Source: Zoogloea oleivorans
GTDB lineage: Bacteria > Pseudomonadota > Gammaproteobacteria > Burkholderiales > Rhodocyclaceae
Assembly (NCBI GenBank): GCA_030157785.1
Contig: JAOAUC010000040.1
Coordinates: 1-64,000, forward strand
Reading direction: 5' to 3'
Length of the DNA stretch: 64,000 bases
Shown here: positions 10,516 through 19,592 of the stretch, piece by piece
Layout: each line of letters begins with the position of its first letter
Position numbering within the stretch: the stretch's first letter is position 1
Notes under the pieces: generated by a model
What the model was told of the DNA's origin: nothing
The model's database searches: none
What the model saw: the letters and a program-made list of their open reading frames with translations, nothing else
Position numbers and translations under genes: made by a program

Positions 10516-11094
10516 ATGACTGTTTCCACCAGATCGACACCTGATGTGTCGATTTCACCGGGTATGGCCCGGGCATTGATCCTCTCGGGGCTGCTTCCTT
10601 TTATCGGGCTTGCCATCGGCTCCGTGGTGATGGAAGGGGCTCACGCCGCTATGTTGCATCTGCCGCTGGTGGGCTGCGGGGCGGTGATCCTGTCTTTTGT
10701 GGGGGCTCTGCACTGGGGCGTTGCGCTGACCCATTCAACGGCCAGCCAGCGCGACCGGACCGTGTTGATGAGCTGGAGCGTCGTGCCGGCACTGCTCGGA
10801 TGGGTTGCGCTCATGGCGCCGGCCGGTGCTGATCTCATCTTGCTGGCCAGCGGCTTCTGGGCGCATCTGGCTTTCGACTGGCGCGCCCAGAAGCGCCATG
10901 GACTGCCTGGCTGGTATATGCCCCTGCGGATTCTGGCGACCAGTATTGCGACCCTGTGTCTGCTGCTCCCGCTGGTGAGTGGTGGCACTGCCGGGGAGCA
11001 TCCACACTCCTGGCCGACAGGCGCAGGCCCCCACAACGGGACAACCGGGCAATGCCCGGCTGTCCCGCGAGGGCGGCAGGGCACGCGGGCCTAG
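10516..11094 (+). CDS. DUF3429 family membrane protein
   Basis: A 192-residue protein with about five hydrophobic segments (roughly residues 19-38, 48-72, 83-100, 103-120 and 133-155), hence an inner-membrane protein. The ALHWGVAL and LPGWYMPLR segments fit the DUF3429 family, whose function is not established. A GTG at 10513 precedes the ATG at 10516. The last 35 or so residues are polar and low in complexity, overlap a strong DNA hairpin (11037-11067), and may not be conserved. The gene converges on fdsD with a 4-base overlap of stop codons. Its upstream region carries a duplicated operator-like palindrome, so it is probably regulated alone. Confidence 0.7.
   Translation: MTVSTRSTPDVSISPGMARALILSGLLPFIGLAIGSVVMEGAHAAMLHLPLVGCGAVILSFVGALHWGVALTHSTASQRDRTVLMSWSVVPALLGWVALMAPAGADLILLASGFWAHLAFDWRAQKRHGLPGWYMPLRILATSIATLCLLLPLVSGGTAGEHPHSWPTGAGPHNGTTGQCPAVPRGRQGTRA
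11037..11067. repeat. Strong hairpin in the 3' end of the DUF3429 gene
   Basis: CGGGACA pairs with TGTCCCG, and CCGGGC pairs with GCCCGG inside it around an AAT loop, with one A-C mismatch between the two stems. There is no T-run. It lies just before the convergent stop codons, so a transcription-blocking role between the two opposing genes is possible. Confidence 0.6.
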
Positions 11095-11315
11095 ACAGGG
11101 GCGCTCATTCTGTCGAGCGCGTGGCTGACCAGCGGAGAGAAGCGGCTGTGCAGACCAGGATCTGCTGCAGAGGCAAACAGTGCGCTGCGCATGCGTGGTT
11201 CCCAGAAGCGGGTCAGGTGGTCGGCGAGTTCGGCCACCGCCTGATCCTGATCCGGATTGACGCCCAGGGCGTCGGCGATCTGGTTGGCCATGCGGATGAT
11301 GTAGTCGGTATCCAT
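11091..11315 (-). CDS. fdsD: NAD-dependent formate dehydrogenase, delta subunit
   Basis: A 74-residue protein of the FdsD (formate dehydrogenase delta) family, needed for assembly or stability of the cytoplasmic molybdenum formate dehydrogenase. The short core YIIRMANQIADALG, then ADHLTRFWEPRMR, is typical. The frame is open to 11423, but ATG at 11315, 15 bases after the fdsA stop, gives the normal size. It directly follows fdsA; in the Cupriavidus order fdsGBACD an fdsC (FdhD-like sulfurtransferase) gene sits between them, and here it is absent. Confidence 0.85.
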   Translation of the reverse strand: MDTDYIIRMANQIADALGVNPDQDQAVAELADHLTRFWEPRMRSALFASAADPGLHSRFSPLVSHALDRMSAPV

Positions 11316-11329
11316 CGCGGTTCCTGATC

Positions 11330-14182
11330 TCAGTTCGCCGGGGTGACAGCGGGTTGCAGCAAGCCCTGCTGTTGCTGGCGGCGGCGCTCGAAGCGTTGCT
11401 GCCATTCGGAGGGCTGGGTACACAACGTCACCTGCACGGCGGTCACCTTGTATTCCGGGCAGTTGGTGGCCCAGTCGGAGTTGTCGGTGGTGATCACGTT
11501 GGCGCCGGACTCCGGGAAGTGGAAGGTGGTGTAGACCACGCCCGGCTGGACGCGCTCGGTGATGGTGGCGCGCAGCACGGTTTCGCCGGCCCGGCTGGCG
11601 ATGCCGACCCAGTCACCATCCTTGATGCCCCGGTCTTCGGCATCCACGGGGTGGATCTCGAGCCGGTCTTCGGCGTGCCAGGCGGTGTTGTCGGTGCGCC
11701 GCGTCTGGGCGCCCACGTTGTACTGGCTGAGGATGCGCCCGGTGGTGAGGATCAGCGGGAAGCGGCGGGTGACCTTTTCGGTGGTGGGCACGTAGGGGGT
11801 GAGCATGAAGCGCCCCTTGCCGCGGATGAAGCCACCCACGTGCATGGTCGGCGTGCCTTCAGGCGCGGCCTCGTTGCACGGCCACTGGATGCTGCCCCTC
11901 GATTCCAGCAGCGCGTAATTCACCCCGTGGAAGCTCGGTGTCAGGCGGGCGATCTCGTCCATGATTTCGGACGGGTGGCTGTACGTCATCGGGTAGCCCA
12001 GTGCGGCAGCGAGGGCCAGCGTGGCTTCCCAGTCGGCTTTGCCGGCCAGCGGCGGCATCACCTTGCGGACGCGGGAGATGCGCCGCTCGGCGTTGGTGAA
12101 AGTGCCATCCTTCTCGAGGAAACTCGAGCCCGGCAAAAAGACATGCGCCCACTTGGCGGTTTCGTTGAGGAAGAGGTCCTGCACCACGACGCATTCCATC
12201 TGCGCCATGGCTGATTCCACATGCTGGGTGTTGGGGTCGGACTGGACGATGTCTTCGCCCTGGATGTAGATACCCTTGAAGCTGCCGTCCAGCGCCGCTT
12301 CGAACATGTTGGGGATGCGCAGGCCGGGTTCCGGATCGATGCTCACATTCCACGCCGATTCGAAGAGCGCGCGGGTGGTGGCGTCCGATACGTGGCGATA
12401 GCCGGGCAGCTCGTGGGGGAAGGAGCCCATGTCGCAGCTGCCCTGCACGTTGTTCTGGCCGCGCAGCGGATTGACGCCCACCCCCGGCCGGCCGACGTTG
12501 CCGGTGGCCATGGCCAGGTTGGCGATGCCCATGACGGTGGTGGAGCCCTGGCTGTGTTCGGTGACGCCCAGGCCATAGTAAATCGCCCCGTTACCGGCTG
12601 TGGCGTACAGGCGTGCAGCAGCGCGGATCTCGCTGGCCGGCACGCCGGTGATGGCTTCGGCGGCTTCGGGGGAGTTCTCGGGGCGGGCGACGAACTCGCG
12701 CCAGGCCTCGAAGGCCGGGCCTTCGCAACGTTCCGCCACGTAGGTTTCGGCGACCAGACCTTCGGTGACGATGGTGTGGGCCAGCGCATTGACCATCGCC
12801 ACGTTGGTGCCGGGCATCAGCTTGAGGTGATGGCTGGCGGCCACGTGGGGGGTGCGCACCAGATCGATGGAGCGCGGATCGACGACGATCAGCTTCGCCC
12901 CTTCGCGGATGCGCCGCTTGAGCAGCGAGCCGAACACCGGGTGGCCATCGGTGGGGTTGGCGCCGATTACCATCACCACGTCGGACTGCAGCACCGAGGC
13001 AAAATCCTGCGTGCCGGCGGATTCGCCCAGCGTTTGCTTGAGGCCGTAGCCGGTGGGCGAGTGGCAGACCCGCGCGCAGGTGTCCACGTTGTTGTTGCCG
13101 AAGGCGGTGCGCACCAGCTTCTGGACGAGGTAGGTTTCCTCATTGGTGCAGCGGCTGGAGGTGATGCCGCCCACCGCGCTGCGCCCGTACTTGGCCTGGA
13201 TGCGCTTGAACTCGCCGGCGGCGTAGGCCACGGCTTCGTCCCAGCTGACTTTCTGCCAGGGCGCGTCGATGCTCGGGCGGATCATCGGCGTGGTGATGCG
13301 GTCGGCGTGGGTGGCGTAACCCCACGCAAAGCGGCCTTTCACACAGGCGTGGCCTTGGTTGGCGCCGCCGTCCTTGGCCGGCACCATGCGCACCACCTGG
13401 TTGCCCTTGACCTCGGCCTTGAACGAACAGCCGACGCCGCAATAGGCGCAGGTGGTGGTGACGCTGCGCTCGGCCTGGCCGATCTTGATCACCGATTTCT
13501 CGGTCAGTGTGGCGGTTGGGCAGGCATTCACGCAGGCGCCGCAGGAGACGCACTCTGATTCCATGAAGCTCTCGTTCTGCCCGGGGCTGACGCGGGATTC
13601 GAAGCCGCGGCCGGAGATGGTCAGCGCGAAGGTGCCCTGGGTTTCCTCGCAGGCCCGCACGCAGCGGTTGCACACGATGCACTTGGCCGGGTCGTAGCTG
13701 AAGTAGGGGTTGGACTCGTCCTTCTTGCTTTCGCAAAAGTGGTTCTCGCCCTTGAAGCCGTAGCGCACTTCACGCAGGCCGACCACGCCGGCCATGTCCT
13801 GCAGTTCGCAGTTGCCGTTGGTGGGGCAGGTGAGGCAGTCGAGGGGATGGTCGGAGATGTACAGCTCCATCACGTTGCGGCGCAGTTCGGCGAGTTTGGG
13901 CGTCTGGGTGCGCACGACCATGCCGGGCTCCACCAGCGTGGTGCATGAGGCCGGGTAGCCCTTGCGGCCCTCGATCTCGACGAGGCACAGGCGGCAGGAG
14001 CCGAAGGGCTCCAGACTGTCGGTGGCGCACAGCTTGGGGATGGCTGTGTCGGCGTCCTGGGCGGCGCGCATCACGCTGGTGCCGGCGGGCACCGTGACCT
14101 CCATGCCGTCGATGCTGACGGTGACGAGGGTTTCGGACTGGCGGGCCGGGGTGCCGTAATCGGTTTCGCGGGGGAGGGACAT
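11330..14182 (-). CDS. fdsA: NAD-dependent formate dehydrogenase, alpha (catalytic) subunit
   Basis: The 950-residue subunit oxidises formate to CO2 at a molybdenum bis-MGD centre. The N-terminal region carries a 2Fe-2S ferredoxin domain (C52, C63, C66, C80), an NuoG-like His/Cys cluster (HPLDCLTCPTNGNC), two 4Fe-4S clusters (C168/171/174/178 and C211/214/217/221) and the molybdopterin-domain cluster (C245/248/252/280). The probable catalytic Mo-ligand cysteine is C373 in ARVCHSPTGYG, so this is a Cys, not a selenocysteine, enzyme. The C-terminal domain binds MGD. Length and cluster order match FdsA/FdhA of soluble NAD-linked enzymes. fdsB lies 9 bases upstream. Confidence 0.95.
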   Translation of the reverse strand: MSLPRETDYGTPARQSETLVTVSIDGMEVTVPAGTSVMRAAQDADTAIPKLCATDSLEPFGSCRLCLVEIEGRKGYPASCTTLVEPGMVVRTQTPKLAELRRNVMELYISDHPLDCLTCPTNGNCELQDMAGVVGLREVRYGFKGENHFCESKKDESNPYFSYDPAKCIVCNRCVRACEETQGTFALTISGRGFESRVSPGQNESFMESECVSCGACVNACPTATLTEKSVIKIGQAERSVTTTCAYCGVGCSFKAEVKGNQVVRMVPAKDGGANQGHACVKGRFAWGYATHADRITTPMIRPSIDAPWQKVSWDEAVAYAAGEFKRIQAKYGRSAVGGITSSRCTNEETYLVQKLVRTAFGNNNVDTCARVCHSPTGYGLKQTLGESAGTQDFASVLQSDVVMVIGANPTDGHPVFGSLLKRRIREGAKLIVVDPRSIDLVRTPHVAASHHLKLMPGTNVAMVNALAHTIVTEGLVAETYVAERCEGPAFEAWREFVARPENSPEAAEAITGVPASEIRAAARLYATAGNGAIYYGLGVTEHSQGSTTVMGIANLAMATGNVGRPGVGVNPLRGQNNVQGSCDMGSFPHELPGYRHVSDATTRALFESAWNVSIDPEPGLRIPNMFEAALDGSFKGIYIQGEDIVQSDPNTQHVESAMAQMECVVVQDLFLNETAKWAHVFLPGSSFLEKDGTFTNAERRISRVRKVMPPLAGKADWEATLALAAALGYPMTYSHPSEIMDEIARLTPSFHGVNYALLESRGSIQWPCNEAAPEGTPTMHVGGFIRGKGRFMLTPYVPTTEKVTRRFPLILTTGRILSQYNVGAQTRRTDNTAWHAEDRLEIHPVDAEDRGIKDGDWVGIASRAGETVLRATITERVQPGVVYTTFHFPESGANVITTDNSDWATNCPEYKVTAVQVTLCTQPSEWQQRFERRRQQQQGLLQPAVTPAN

Positions 14183-14191
14183 GATCGATCC

Positions 14192-15742
14192 TTATTCGGC
14201 AGTGACCGGCTCGACGCCGAAGTCTTCAGGGAAATGCTTGAGCGCGGACTTCACCGGGTAGGGCGCCATGCCGCCGAGGGCGCACAGGGAGCCATGCAGC
14301 AGGGTGTCGCACAGGGAGTCGAGCAGGTCGAGGTTGGCCTCGCGGGCCTCGCCGGCAATGATGCGGTCGATGACTTCGACGCCACGGGTCGAGCCGATGC
14401 GGCAGGGCGTGCACTTGCCGCAGGATTCGGTGGCGCAGAATTCCATCGCGTAGCGCGCCAGCCTGGCCATGTCGGCCGTGTCGTCGAAGGCGACGATGCC
14501 GCCGTGGCCGATCATTGCGCCCATGGCGGCGTAGGTTTCGTAGTCGAGAGGCACGTCGAATTGCGACTCGGGCACGAAGGCGCCCAGCGGGCCGCCCACC
14601 TGCACGGCGCGAATCGGCCGCCCGCTGGCCGAGCCGCCGCCGTAATCCAGCAGCAGCTCGCGCAGGGTGATGCCGAAGGCCTTTTCCACCAGCCCCGGGT
14701 GACGCAGGTTGCCGGCCAGCTGGAAGGGCAGGGTGCCGTGGGAGCGGCCCATGCCGTAATCCCGGTAGAAGGCGGCACCTTTGGCCAGGATCAGCGGCAC
14801 GGCGGCGAAGCTCATCACGTTGTTGATCACCGTCGGTTTGCCGAAGAGGCCCTGGATGGCCGGCAGCGGCGGTTTGAAGCGCACGATGCCGCGCTTGCCT
14901 TCAAGGCTTTCGAGCATCGCGGTTTCTTCGCCGCAGATGTAGGCACCGGCGCCGAGGCGCACTTCCAGTTCGAAGGCGCGGCCCGAGCCGGCCACGTCGG
15001 CACCTAGCCAGCCGGCGGCGCGGGCCAGTTCGATGGCGGCCTTCAGCGTCTTGAAGGCGTGGGGGTATTCGGAACGCAGGTAGATGTAGCCCTGCGTCGC
15101 ACCGACCGCCAGGCCGGCGATGGCCATGCCTTCAATCAGGCAGAAGGGGTCGCCTTCCATCAGCATGCGGTCGGAGAAGGTGCCGGAGTCGCCTTCGTCG
15201 GCATTGCAGACTACGTACTTCTGGCTGCCGGCCGTGTTCAGCACGGTGTTCCACTTGATGCCGGTCGGGAAGGCCGCGCCGCCACGGCCGCGCAGGCCGG
15301 AGTCGGTGACTGCCTTGACGATGGCGGCGCCGTCCAGTGTGATGGCCTGGGTCAGCCCGGCAAAGCCGCCGTGAGCAAGGTAGTCGTCGAGGGACAGGGG
15401 CGCGGTGATGCCGACGCGCTGGAAGGTGAGGCGTTCCTGGCCGGCCAGGAAGGGAATGTGTTCGGTGAGGCCGTGGCCAAGGCGGTGCATGCCGCCGTCG
15501 ACAAAGCCGGCGTCGAAGAGGGCCGGCACGTCCTCGACCGTCACCGGGCCGTAGGCCAGGCGGCCGGCGTGGGCGTCGACTTCCACCAGGGGTTCGAGCC
15601 AGTACAGGCCGCGGGAGCCGTTGCGCACCAGCTCGATGTCGATGCCGCGTTTGGCGGCCTCGGCGGCGATGGCTTTGGCGACCTCGTTGGCGCCGACCGA
15701 CAGGGCTCCGGAATCGATGGGCACAAAAATCCGGATGCTCAT
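14192..15742 (-). CDS. fdsB: NAD-dependent formate dehydrogenase, beta subunit
   Basis: A 516-residue NuoF-like diaphorase subunit that takes electrons to FMN and NAD+. It has an N-terminal thioredoxin-like region, the NADH/FMN-binding motif GRGGAAFPTGIKW, a SLBB-like domain and a C-terminal 4Fe-4S motif ESCGKCTPCRIGS. It is extended compared with NuoF, as FdsB proteins are. It lies between fdsG and fdsA in the same orientation; the 73-base gap to fdsG holds a single copy of the intergenic repeat arm. Confidence 0.94.
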   Translation of the reverse strand: MSIRIFVPIDSGALSVGANEVAKAIAAEAAKRGIDIELVRNGSRGLYWLEPLVEVDAHAGRLAYGPVTVEDVPALFDAGFVDGGMHRLGHGLTEHIPFLAGQERLTFQRVGITAPLSLDDYLAHGGFAGLTQAITLDGAAIVKAVTDSGLRGRGGAAFPTGIKWNTVLNTAGSQKYVVCNADEGDSGTFSDRMLMEGDPFCLIEGMAIAGLAVGATQGYIYLRSEYPHAFKTLKAAIELARAAGWLGADVAGSGRAFELEVRLGAGAYICGEETAMLESLEGKRGIVRFKPPLPAIQGLFGKPTVINNVMSFAAVPLILAKGAAFYRDYGMGRSHGTLPFQLAGNLRHPGLVEKAFGITLRELLLDYGGGSASGRPIRAVQVGGPLGAFVPESQFDVPLDYETYAAMGAMIGHGGIVAFDDTADMARLARYAMEFCATESCGKCTPCRIGSTRGVEVIDRIIAGEAREANLDLLDSLCDTLLHGSLCALGGMAPYPVKSALKHFPEDFGVEPVTAE

Positions 15743-15775
15743 GGGAGGCTCCTGGGGGCGGTGTTTGTGTTTTGG

Positions 15776-15797
15776 GTAGGGGCGACTTCAGTCGCCC
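15776..15797. repeat. Solo arm of the intergenic inverted repeat
   Basis: One exact arm containing GGGCGACTTCAGTCGCCC, without a visible partner. It lies between the fdsG stop and the fdsB start on the transcribed strand and would form a short 8-bp stem in the fds mRNA. Confidence 0.85.
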
Positions 15798-15815
15798 ATG
15801 AACACGCGCAGAATT

Positions 15816-16322
15816 TCACGCCGCCACCTCTTCCCGCAGCCCGGCGATCACCGCGTCGAAACGCGCGCAGCTCATCCGCCCGAGGATTTCGTCACCGACC
15901 TGGATGGCCGGCGAGCAGGCGCAGTTGCCCAGGCAATACACCGGCTCCAGCGTCACTGTGCCGTCGGCGGTAGTGCCGTGCCAGTCGACGCCCAGCAGTG
16001 TCTTTGCGTGGGCCTCCAGCAACTCGCCGCCCTTCGCCTGACAGGATTCCGCGCGGCACACCTGTACCACCGTGCGGCCGGTGGGGGCGGTGTGGAAGTG
16101 GTGGTAGAAGCTGATCACCCCGTGCACCTCGGCGCGACTCAGGTTGAGCGCGCCGGCGATCACCGGCACCGCTTCGGCTGGCACCCAGCCGAGGGCGTCC
16201 TGGATGGCGTGGAGAATCGGCAGCAGGGCGCCGGGCAGGGACTGGTGCGATTCCACCGCCTGCCGGATCGCAGCGTGCTGCGCGTCGCTCAGGGGAGGGG
16301 GCGTGACGGTGGCCTGGGGCAT
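15816..16322 (-). CDS. fdsG: NAD-dependent formate dehydrogenase, gamma subunit
   Basis: A 168-residue NuoE-like thioredoxin-fold 2Fe-2S protein. The four cluster cysteines lie in CRAESCQ and CLGNCACSP. The frame is open to 16361, but the ATG at 16322 (MPQATVTPPP) has GAGGA at the right distance and fits family length. It is the first structural gene of fdsG-B-A-D; the LysR gene upstream faces the same way with a 126-base gap that should hold the fds promoter. Confidence 0.92.
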   Translation of the reverse strand: MPQATVTPPPLSDAQHAAIRQAVESHQSLPGALLPILHAIQDALGWVPAEAVPVIAGALNLSRAEVHGVISFYHHFHTAPTGRTVVQVCRAESCQAKGGELLEAHAKTLLGVDWHGTTADGTVTLEPVYCLGNCACSPAIQVGDEILGRMSCARFDAVIAGLREEVAA

Positions 16323-16448
16323 GGCGTTCCTCGATTGCGGGTGCGGACGGTTCCGCAGCATGGTCGTCGAGGATGGTATGCCCCCGCTGCCGGTGCGGGA
16401 ATCGGGAAATATCGAAGGGGTGTTCGGCTGGGGCGAAGGGCTGCCGCC

Positions 16449-17357
16449 TCAGGTGATGCGTGTGCTGTCCTGCATGCCCAGGTTGAGGGCGCGGGCTTCA
16501 CCCATGAGCGCCTCCACCATCGGTGAGGGGGATGGGCGCTTGAGCACCAGCAGGCCGGTGGCCCACTCTACAAGCGGGTCGCGCAGTTCGAAAACCCGGG
16601 TTCCGGTGGGCGTGCCGATCAGGTCGAGGACGGCCTTGGGCACGATGCTCGACCAGTGGCCGGCGCTCACGTGGGCCAGGATGCTGATGATGGAATCGGT
16701 TTCGAGGGTGGGTCGGGGCTTCTGGCCGAGGCTGGCAAATACGCTGTCGATGGTCTGCCGGTTGTGCATGTTGGGGGTCAGCAGGCACAGGGGGATTTTG
16801 GCGGCCTCTTGCCAGGTGACGCAGTCACGCCCCTCGAAGGGCCCATCCTGCGGCGTGAGGAGCACATGGTTCTCGCACCACAGGGGCACGGCGGCAAGAT
16901 CGTCGGCCGTCGATTCCAGGTAGGCGATGCCTCCTTCCAGCTCAAAGCTGCGCAGGCCGGCGAGGATCTGCTGGGTGCTCATCGACAGCACCTCGATATC
17001 CACCAGCGGATGCCGGCGGGCGAAGGCTGCGGTAAGGGTGGCGACGGCGGTAAGCGCGGTGGGGATTACGCCCAGGCGCAGACGCCCGCACAGGCCGTCC
17101 TGCATCTGCGCCAGCTCCTGGTGCAGGCCTTCGGCCCGGGCGGCGAGCTGGCGGGCACAGGCGAGCACCCGCTCGCCCTCCGGCGTGAGCCCCGAGAACT
17201 GCTGCCCGCGTTCGACCACCGTTACCCCCAACTCGGACTCGATGTCGCGAATTGCCGCCGACAGCGTGGAGGCCGACACATGGCAGGCCTCCGCCGCCCG
17301 CCCGAAGTGCTTCTCGCGGGCGAGGGCAATGAGGTAGAGGTATTTGCGGGCGATCAT
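16449..17357 (-). CDS. LysR-family transcriptional regulator
   Basis: A 302-residue LysR regulator with an N-terminal winged helix (residues 1-60; FGRAAEACHVSASTLSAAIRDIESELG) and a periplasmic-binding-like effector domain. It lies just upstream of fdsG in the same direction, and FdsR-type LysR regulators next to fds operons are known, so formate or a growth signal may be its cue. It starts only 17 bases after the hflX stop and may be partly co-transcribed with hflX. Confidence 0.88.
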   Translation of the reverse strand: MIARKYLYLIALAREKHFGRAAEACHVSASTLSAAIRDIESELGVTVVERGQQFSGLTPEGERVLACARQLAARAEGLHQELAQMQDGLCGRLRLGVIPTALTAVATLTAAFARRHPLVDIEVLSMSTQQILAGLRSFELEGGIAYLESTADDLAAVPLWCENHVLLTPQDGPFEGRDCVTWQEAAKIPLCLLTPNMHNRQTIDSVFASLGQKPRPTLETDSIISILAHVSAGHWSSIVPKAVLDLIGTPTGTRVFELRDPLVEWATGLLVLKRPSPSPMVEALMGEARALNLGMQDSTRIT

Positions 17358-17374
17358 GGATGCAGCGGGGAGGA

Positions 17375-18727
17375 TCAGGCCTGCCCGAGCTTCTCGCGCA
17401 GGCTGTCCAGCACGTCCTGCTCGCCGCGGACGTGGAAGAAGGCACCTTCTTCGTCAGCCCGCTCTTCGAGCACCTGGCAGTTGGTGAAGATTTCACCGCG
17501 CAGTTGCTGGGCCGACCAGGGCAGGAAGAGCTCGGCCTCGACCAGATCCTGCCGGAAGTAAGTGAGGATCGTCTCGCGCAGCTGGGCCACTTCGGCCGGG
17601 CGGCGGGCACTCATGACGATGCAGCCAGGGTACTTTTCGTGCAGGGCCGCGGCGCACTCGGCTTGTGCCGCCTCGTCGCCGACGTGGTCAATCTTGTTGA
17701 AGATCCGGAGGCGCGGCACTTCGTCTGCACTGATTTCCTTGAGCACTTCGTCAGTCACCTCGAGCTGGCGCTCGAAGCCGGGGTCGCTGGCGTCGATGAC
17801 ATGCAGCAGCAGCGACGCATCGAGGGCTTCGTCGAGGGTGGACTTGAAGGACGCAACGAGGCCGTGGGGCAGGTTCTTGATGAAACCGACCGTATCGCTG
17901 ACCAGCACGCGCGGTACGCTCTCGGGGTGCAGCACGCGCACGGTGGTGTCGAGCGTGGCGAACAGCTTGTTGGCGACCAGCACCTCGCTGCCGGTGAGGG
18001 CCCGCATCAGCGTGGACTTGCCGGCGTTGGTGTAGCCGACCAGTGCCACGCCGGCCAGGCCCTTGCGCTCCTGGCGCCGTGAGCGCTGGGTTTTGCGCTC
18101 GACTTCCATGGCGTCGATTTCCTGCTGCAGTTCGGCGATGCGGTCGCGCACCTTGCGGCGGTCGAGTTCGGTGTGCGATTCACCGGCACCGCGGCCGCCC
18201 ACGCCGCTGCGCTGACGCCCCTGCGGCCCGGCCAGCTTGGCCGCCTCGCGCAGGCGCGGCGCCATGTAGCCAAGGCGGGCAATCTCGACCTGCGCCTTGG
18301 CGGCGCGGGAGCGTGCATTGCGGTGGAAGATCTCGAGGATGACCATCGTGCGGTCCATCACCTGGCAGCCAACCTCCATCTCGAGGTGGCGCGCCTGCGA
18401 CGGCGAGATCTCGTGGTCGACCAGAATGACGTCGATCTCGGGCACAACCGCCTCGGCGCCCCGCAGCCCCGGCGGCGCCAGCAAGGCGCGCTCGTGCTCG
18501 TCGTTCACGTAGCTGTGGATTTCCTGGCGCTTGCCGACGCCCATGTAGCCGGTCGTGTCGAAGCTGGTGCGCTTCTGGATGAAGGTGTTGACGACCTCGA
18601 ACCCCAGCGTCTTGGCGAGCTCGCGCAACTCGGTGAGCGATGCTTCGAACTCGATGTCCGTCACGTTCGGCAGTTGTACGGCTGCCACGACGGCCAGCAT
18701 GGACTTCTCTTTGACTTCCCTTTGCAT
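17375..18727 (-). CDS. hflX: GTPase HflX (ribosome-associated)
   Basis: A 450-residue GTPase of the Obg-HflX superfamily that splits stalled or stressed 70S ribosomes. It has the HflX N-terminal domain with its GLRGAEAVVPEIDVILVDHE segment, a Gly-rich linker (GRQRSGVGGRGAGE), a coiled-coil region, and the G domain: G1 GYTNAGKST, G3 DTVGFI, G4 NKID. ATG at 18727 matches the usual N-terminal length; ATG at 18700, with an AGAGAAG ribosome site, is the alternative. In many gammaproteobacteria hflX follows hfq; here its upstream neighbour is aqpZ. Confidence 0.93.
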   Translation of the reverse strand: MQREVKEKSMLAVVAAVQLPNVTDIEFEASLTELRELAKTLGFEVVNTFIQKRTSFDTTGYMGVGKRQEIHSYVNDEHERALLAPPGLRGAEAVVPEIDVILVDHEISPSQARHLEMEVGCQVMDRTMVILEIFHRNARSRAAKAQVEIARLGYMAPRLREAAKLAGPQGRQRSGVGGRGAGESHTELDRRKVRDRIAELQQEIDAMEVERKTQRSRRQERKGLAGVALVGYTNAGKSTLMRALTGSEVLVANKLFATLDTTVRVLHPESVPRVLVSDTVGFIKNLPHGLVASFKSTLDEALDASLLLHVIDASDPGFERQLEVTDEVLKEISADEVPRLRIFNKIDHVGDEAAQAECAAALHEKYPGCIVMSARRPAEVAQLRETILTYFRQDLVEAELFLPWSAQQLRGEIFTNCQVLEERADEEGAFFHVRGEQDVLDSLREKLGQA

Positions 18728-18902
18728 TCGCAGATGGCTTCTTTTAAGTGAGCAAGCCCAGATATTACCCGCCAATCCGGAAGTCGCCGACATTCAGTAT
18801 GAACCGGCCGATGCCGCCGCCACGCCGGTACAGCCAGACCGGCGTGGCGACGAGGGGGACAAGGCAGGCGGCAAGCCGCGTCAGGCCTTACGGCAGCCCT
18901 GC

Positions 18903-19592
18903 TTACTCTTGCTCGCCGGCAATGAAACGATAGGCAAATGCGCCGAGCAAGGCCCCGACAATGGGCGCAACCCAGAAGAGCCAAAGCTGGCCCAGTGCCC
19001 AGTCGCCAACGAACAGGGCGACGCCCGTGCTGCGTGCGGGGTTAACCGAGGTGTTGGTCACCGGAATGCTGATCAGGTGAATCAGCGTCAAGCCGAGCCC
19101 GATTGCAATCGGGGCAAAGCCGGCGGGTGCACGCTTGTCGGTCGCACCGAGAATGATCAGCAGGAAGAACATCGTCATCACCACCTCGGTCACCAGCGCG
19201 GCGAGGAGCGAGTATCCGCCGGGCGAGTGGGCGCCGTAGCCGTTCGAGGCAAAGCCCTTGGAAACATCAAATCCCGCAGCGCCGCTTGCAATCACATACA
19301 GCACGCCGCCGGCAACAATGGCCCCGAGCACTTGTGCCACGATGTACGGCACAAGTTTGTTCGCCGGAAAACGGCCGCCGGCCCACAAACCGATGGAAAC
19401 GGCCGGATTCAGGTGGCAACCGGAAATGTGCCCGATTGCGTAGGCCATGGTCAGTACCGTCAAACCAAACGCCAGCGCAACGCCATGCAGGCCGATACCG
19501 ACATTCGGAAACGCGGCGGCCAGTACCGCACTGCCGCACCCACCCAGCACAAGCCAGAAGGTGCCCAGAAATTCAGCGCTGTATTGCTTCAT
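18903..19592 (-). CDS. aqpZ: Aquaporin Z
   Basis: A 229-residue inner-membrane water channel of the MIP family. Six membrane helices plus two half-helices with the NPA boxes are visible: HLNPAVSIG in the first half and NPARSTG in the second. The selectivity-filter arginine follows the second NPA, and the histidine in LTLIHL plus small residues at the other filter sites fit a water channel rather than a glycerol facilitator. Length is normal. It stands alone in front of hflX, with a long upstream region (19593-20128) that holds no clear gene. Confidence 0.93.
   Translation of the reverse strand: MKQYSAEFLGTFWLVLGGCGSAVLAAAFPNVGIGLHGVALAFGLTVLTMAYAIGHISGCHLNPAVSIGLWAGGRFPANKLVPYIVAQVLGAIVAGGVLYVIASGAAGFDVSKGFASNGYGAHSPGGYSLLAALVTEVVMTMFFLLIILGATDKRAPAGFAPIAIGLGLTLIHLISIPVTNTSVNPARSTGVALFVGDWALGQLWLFWVAPIVGALLGAFAYRFIAGEQE

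Noticed and set aside
18903..19592. Glycerol facilitator instead of aquaporin
   Set aside because: The filter residues and loop lengths visible fit the water-channel AqpZ type.
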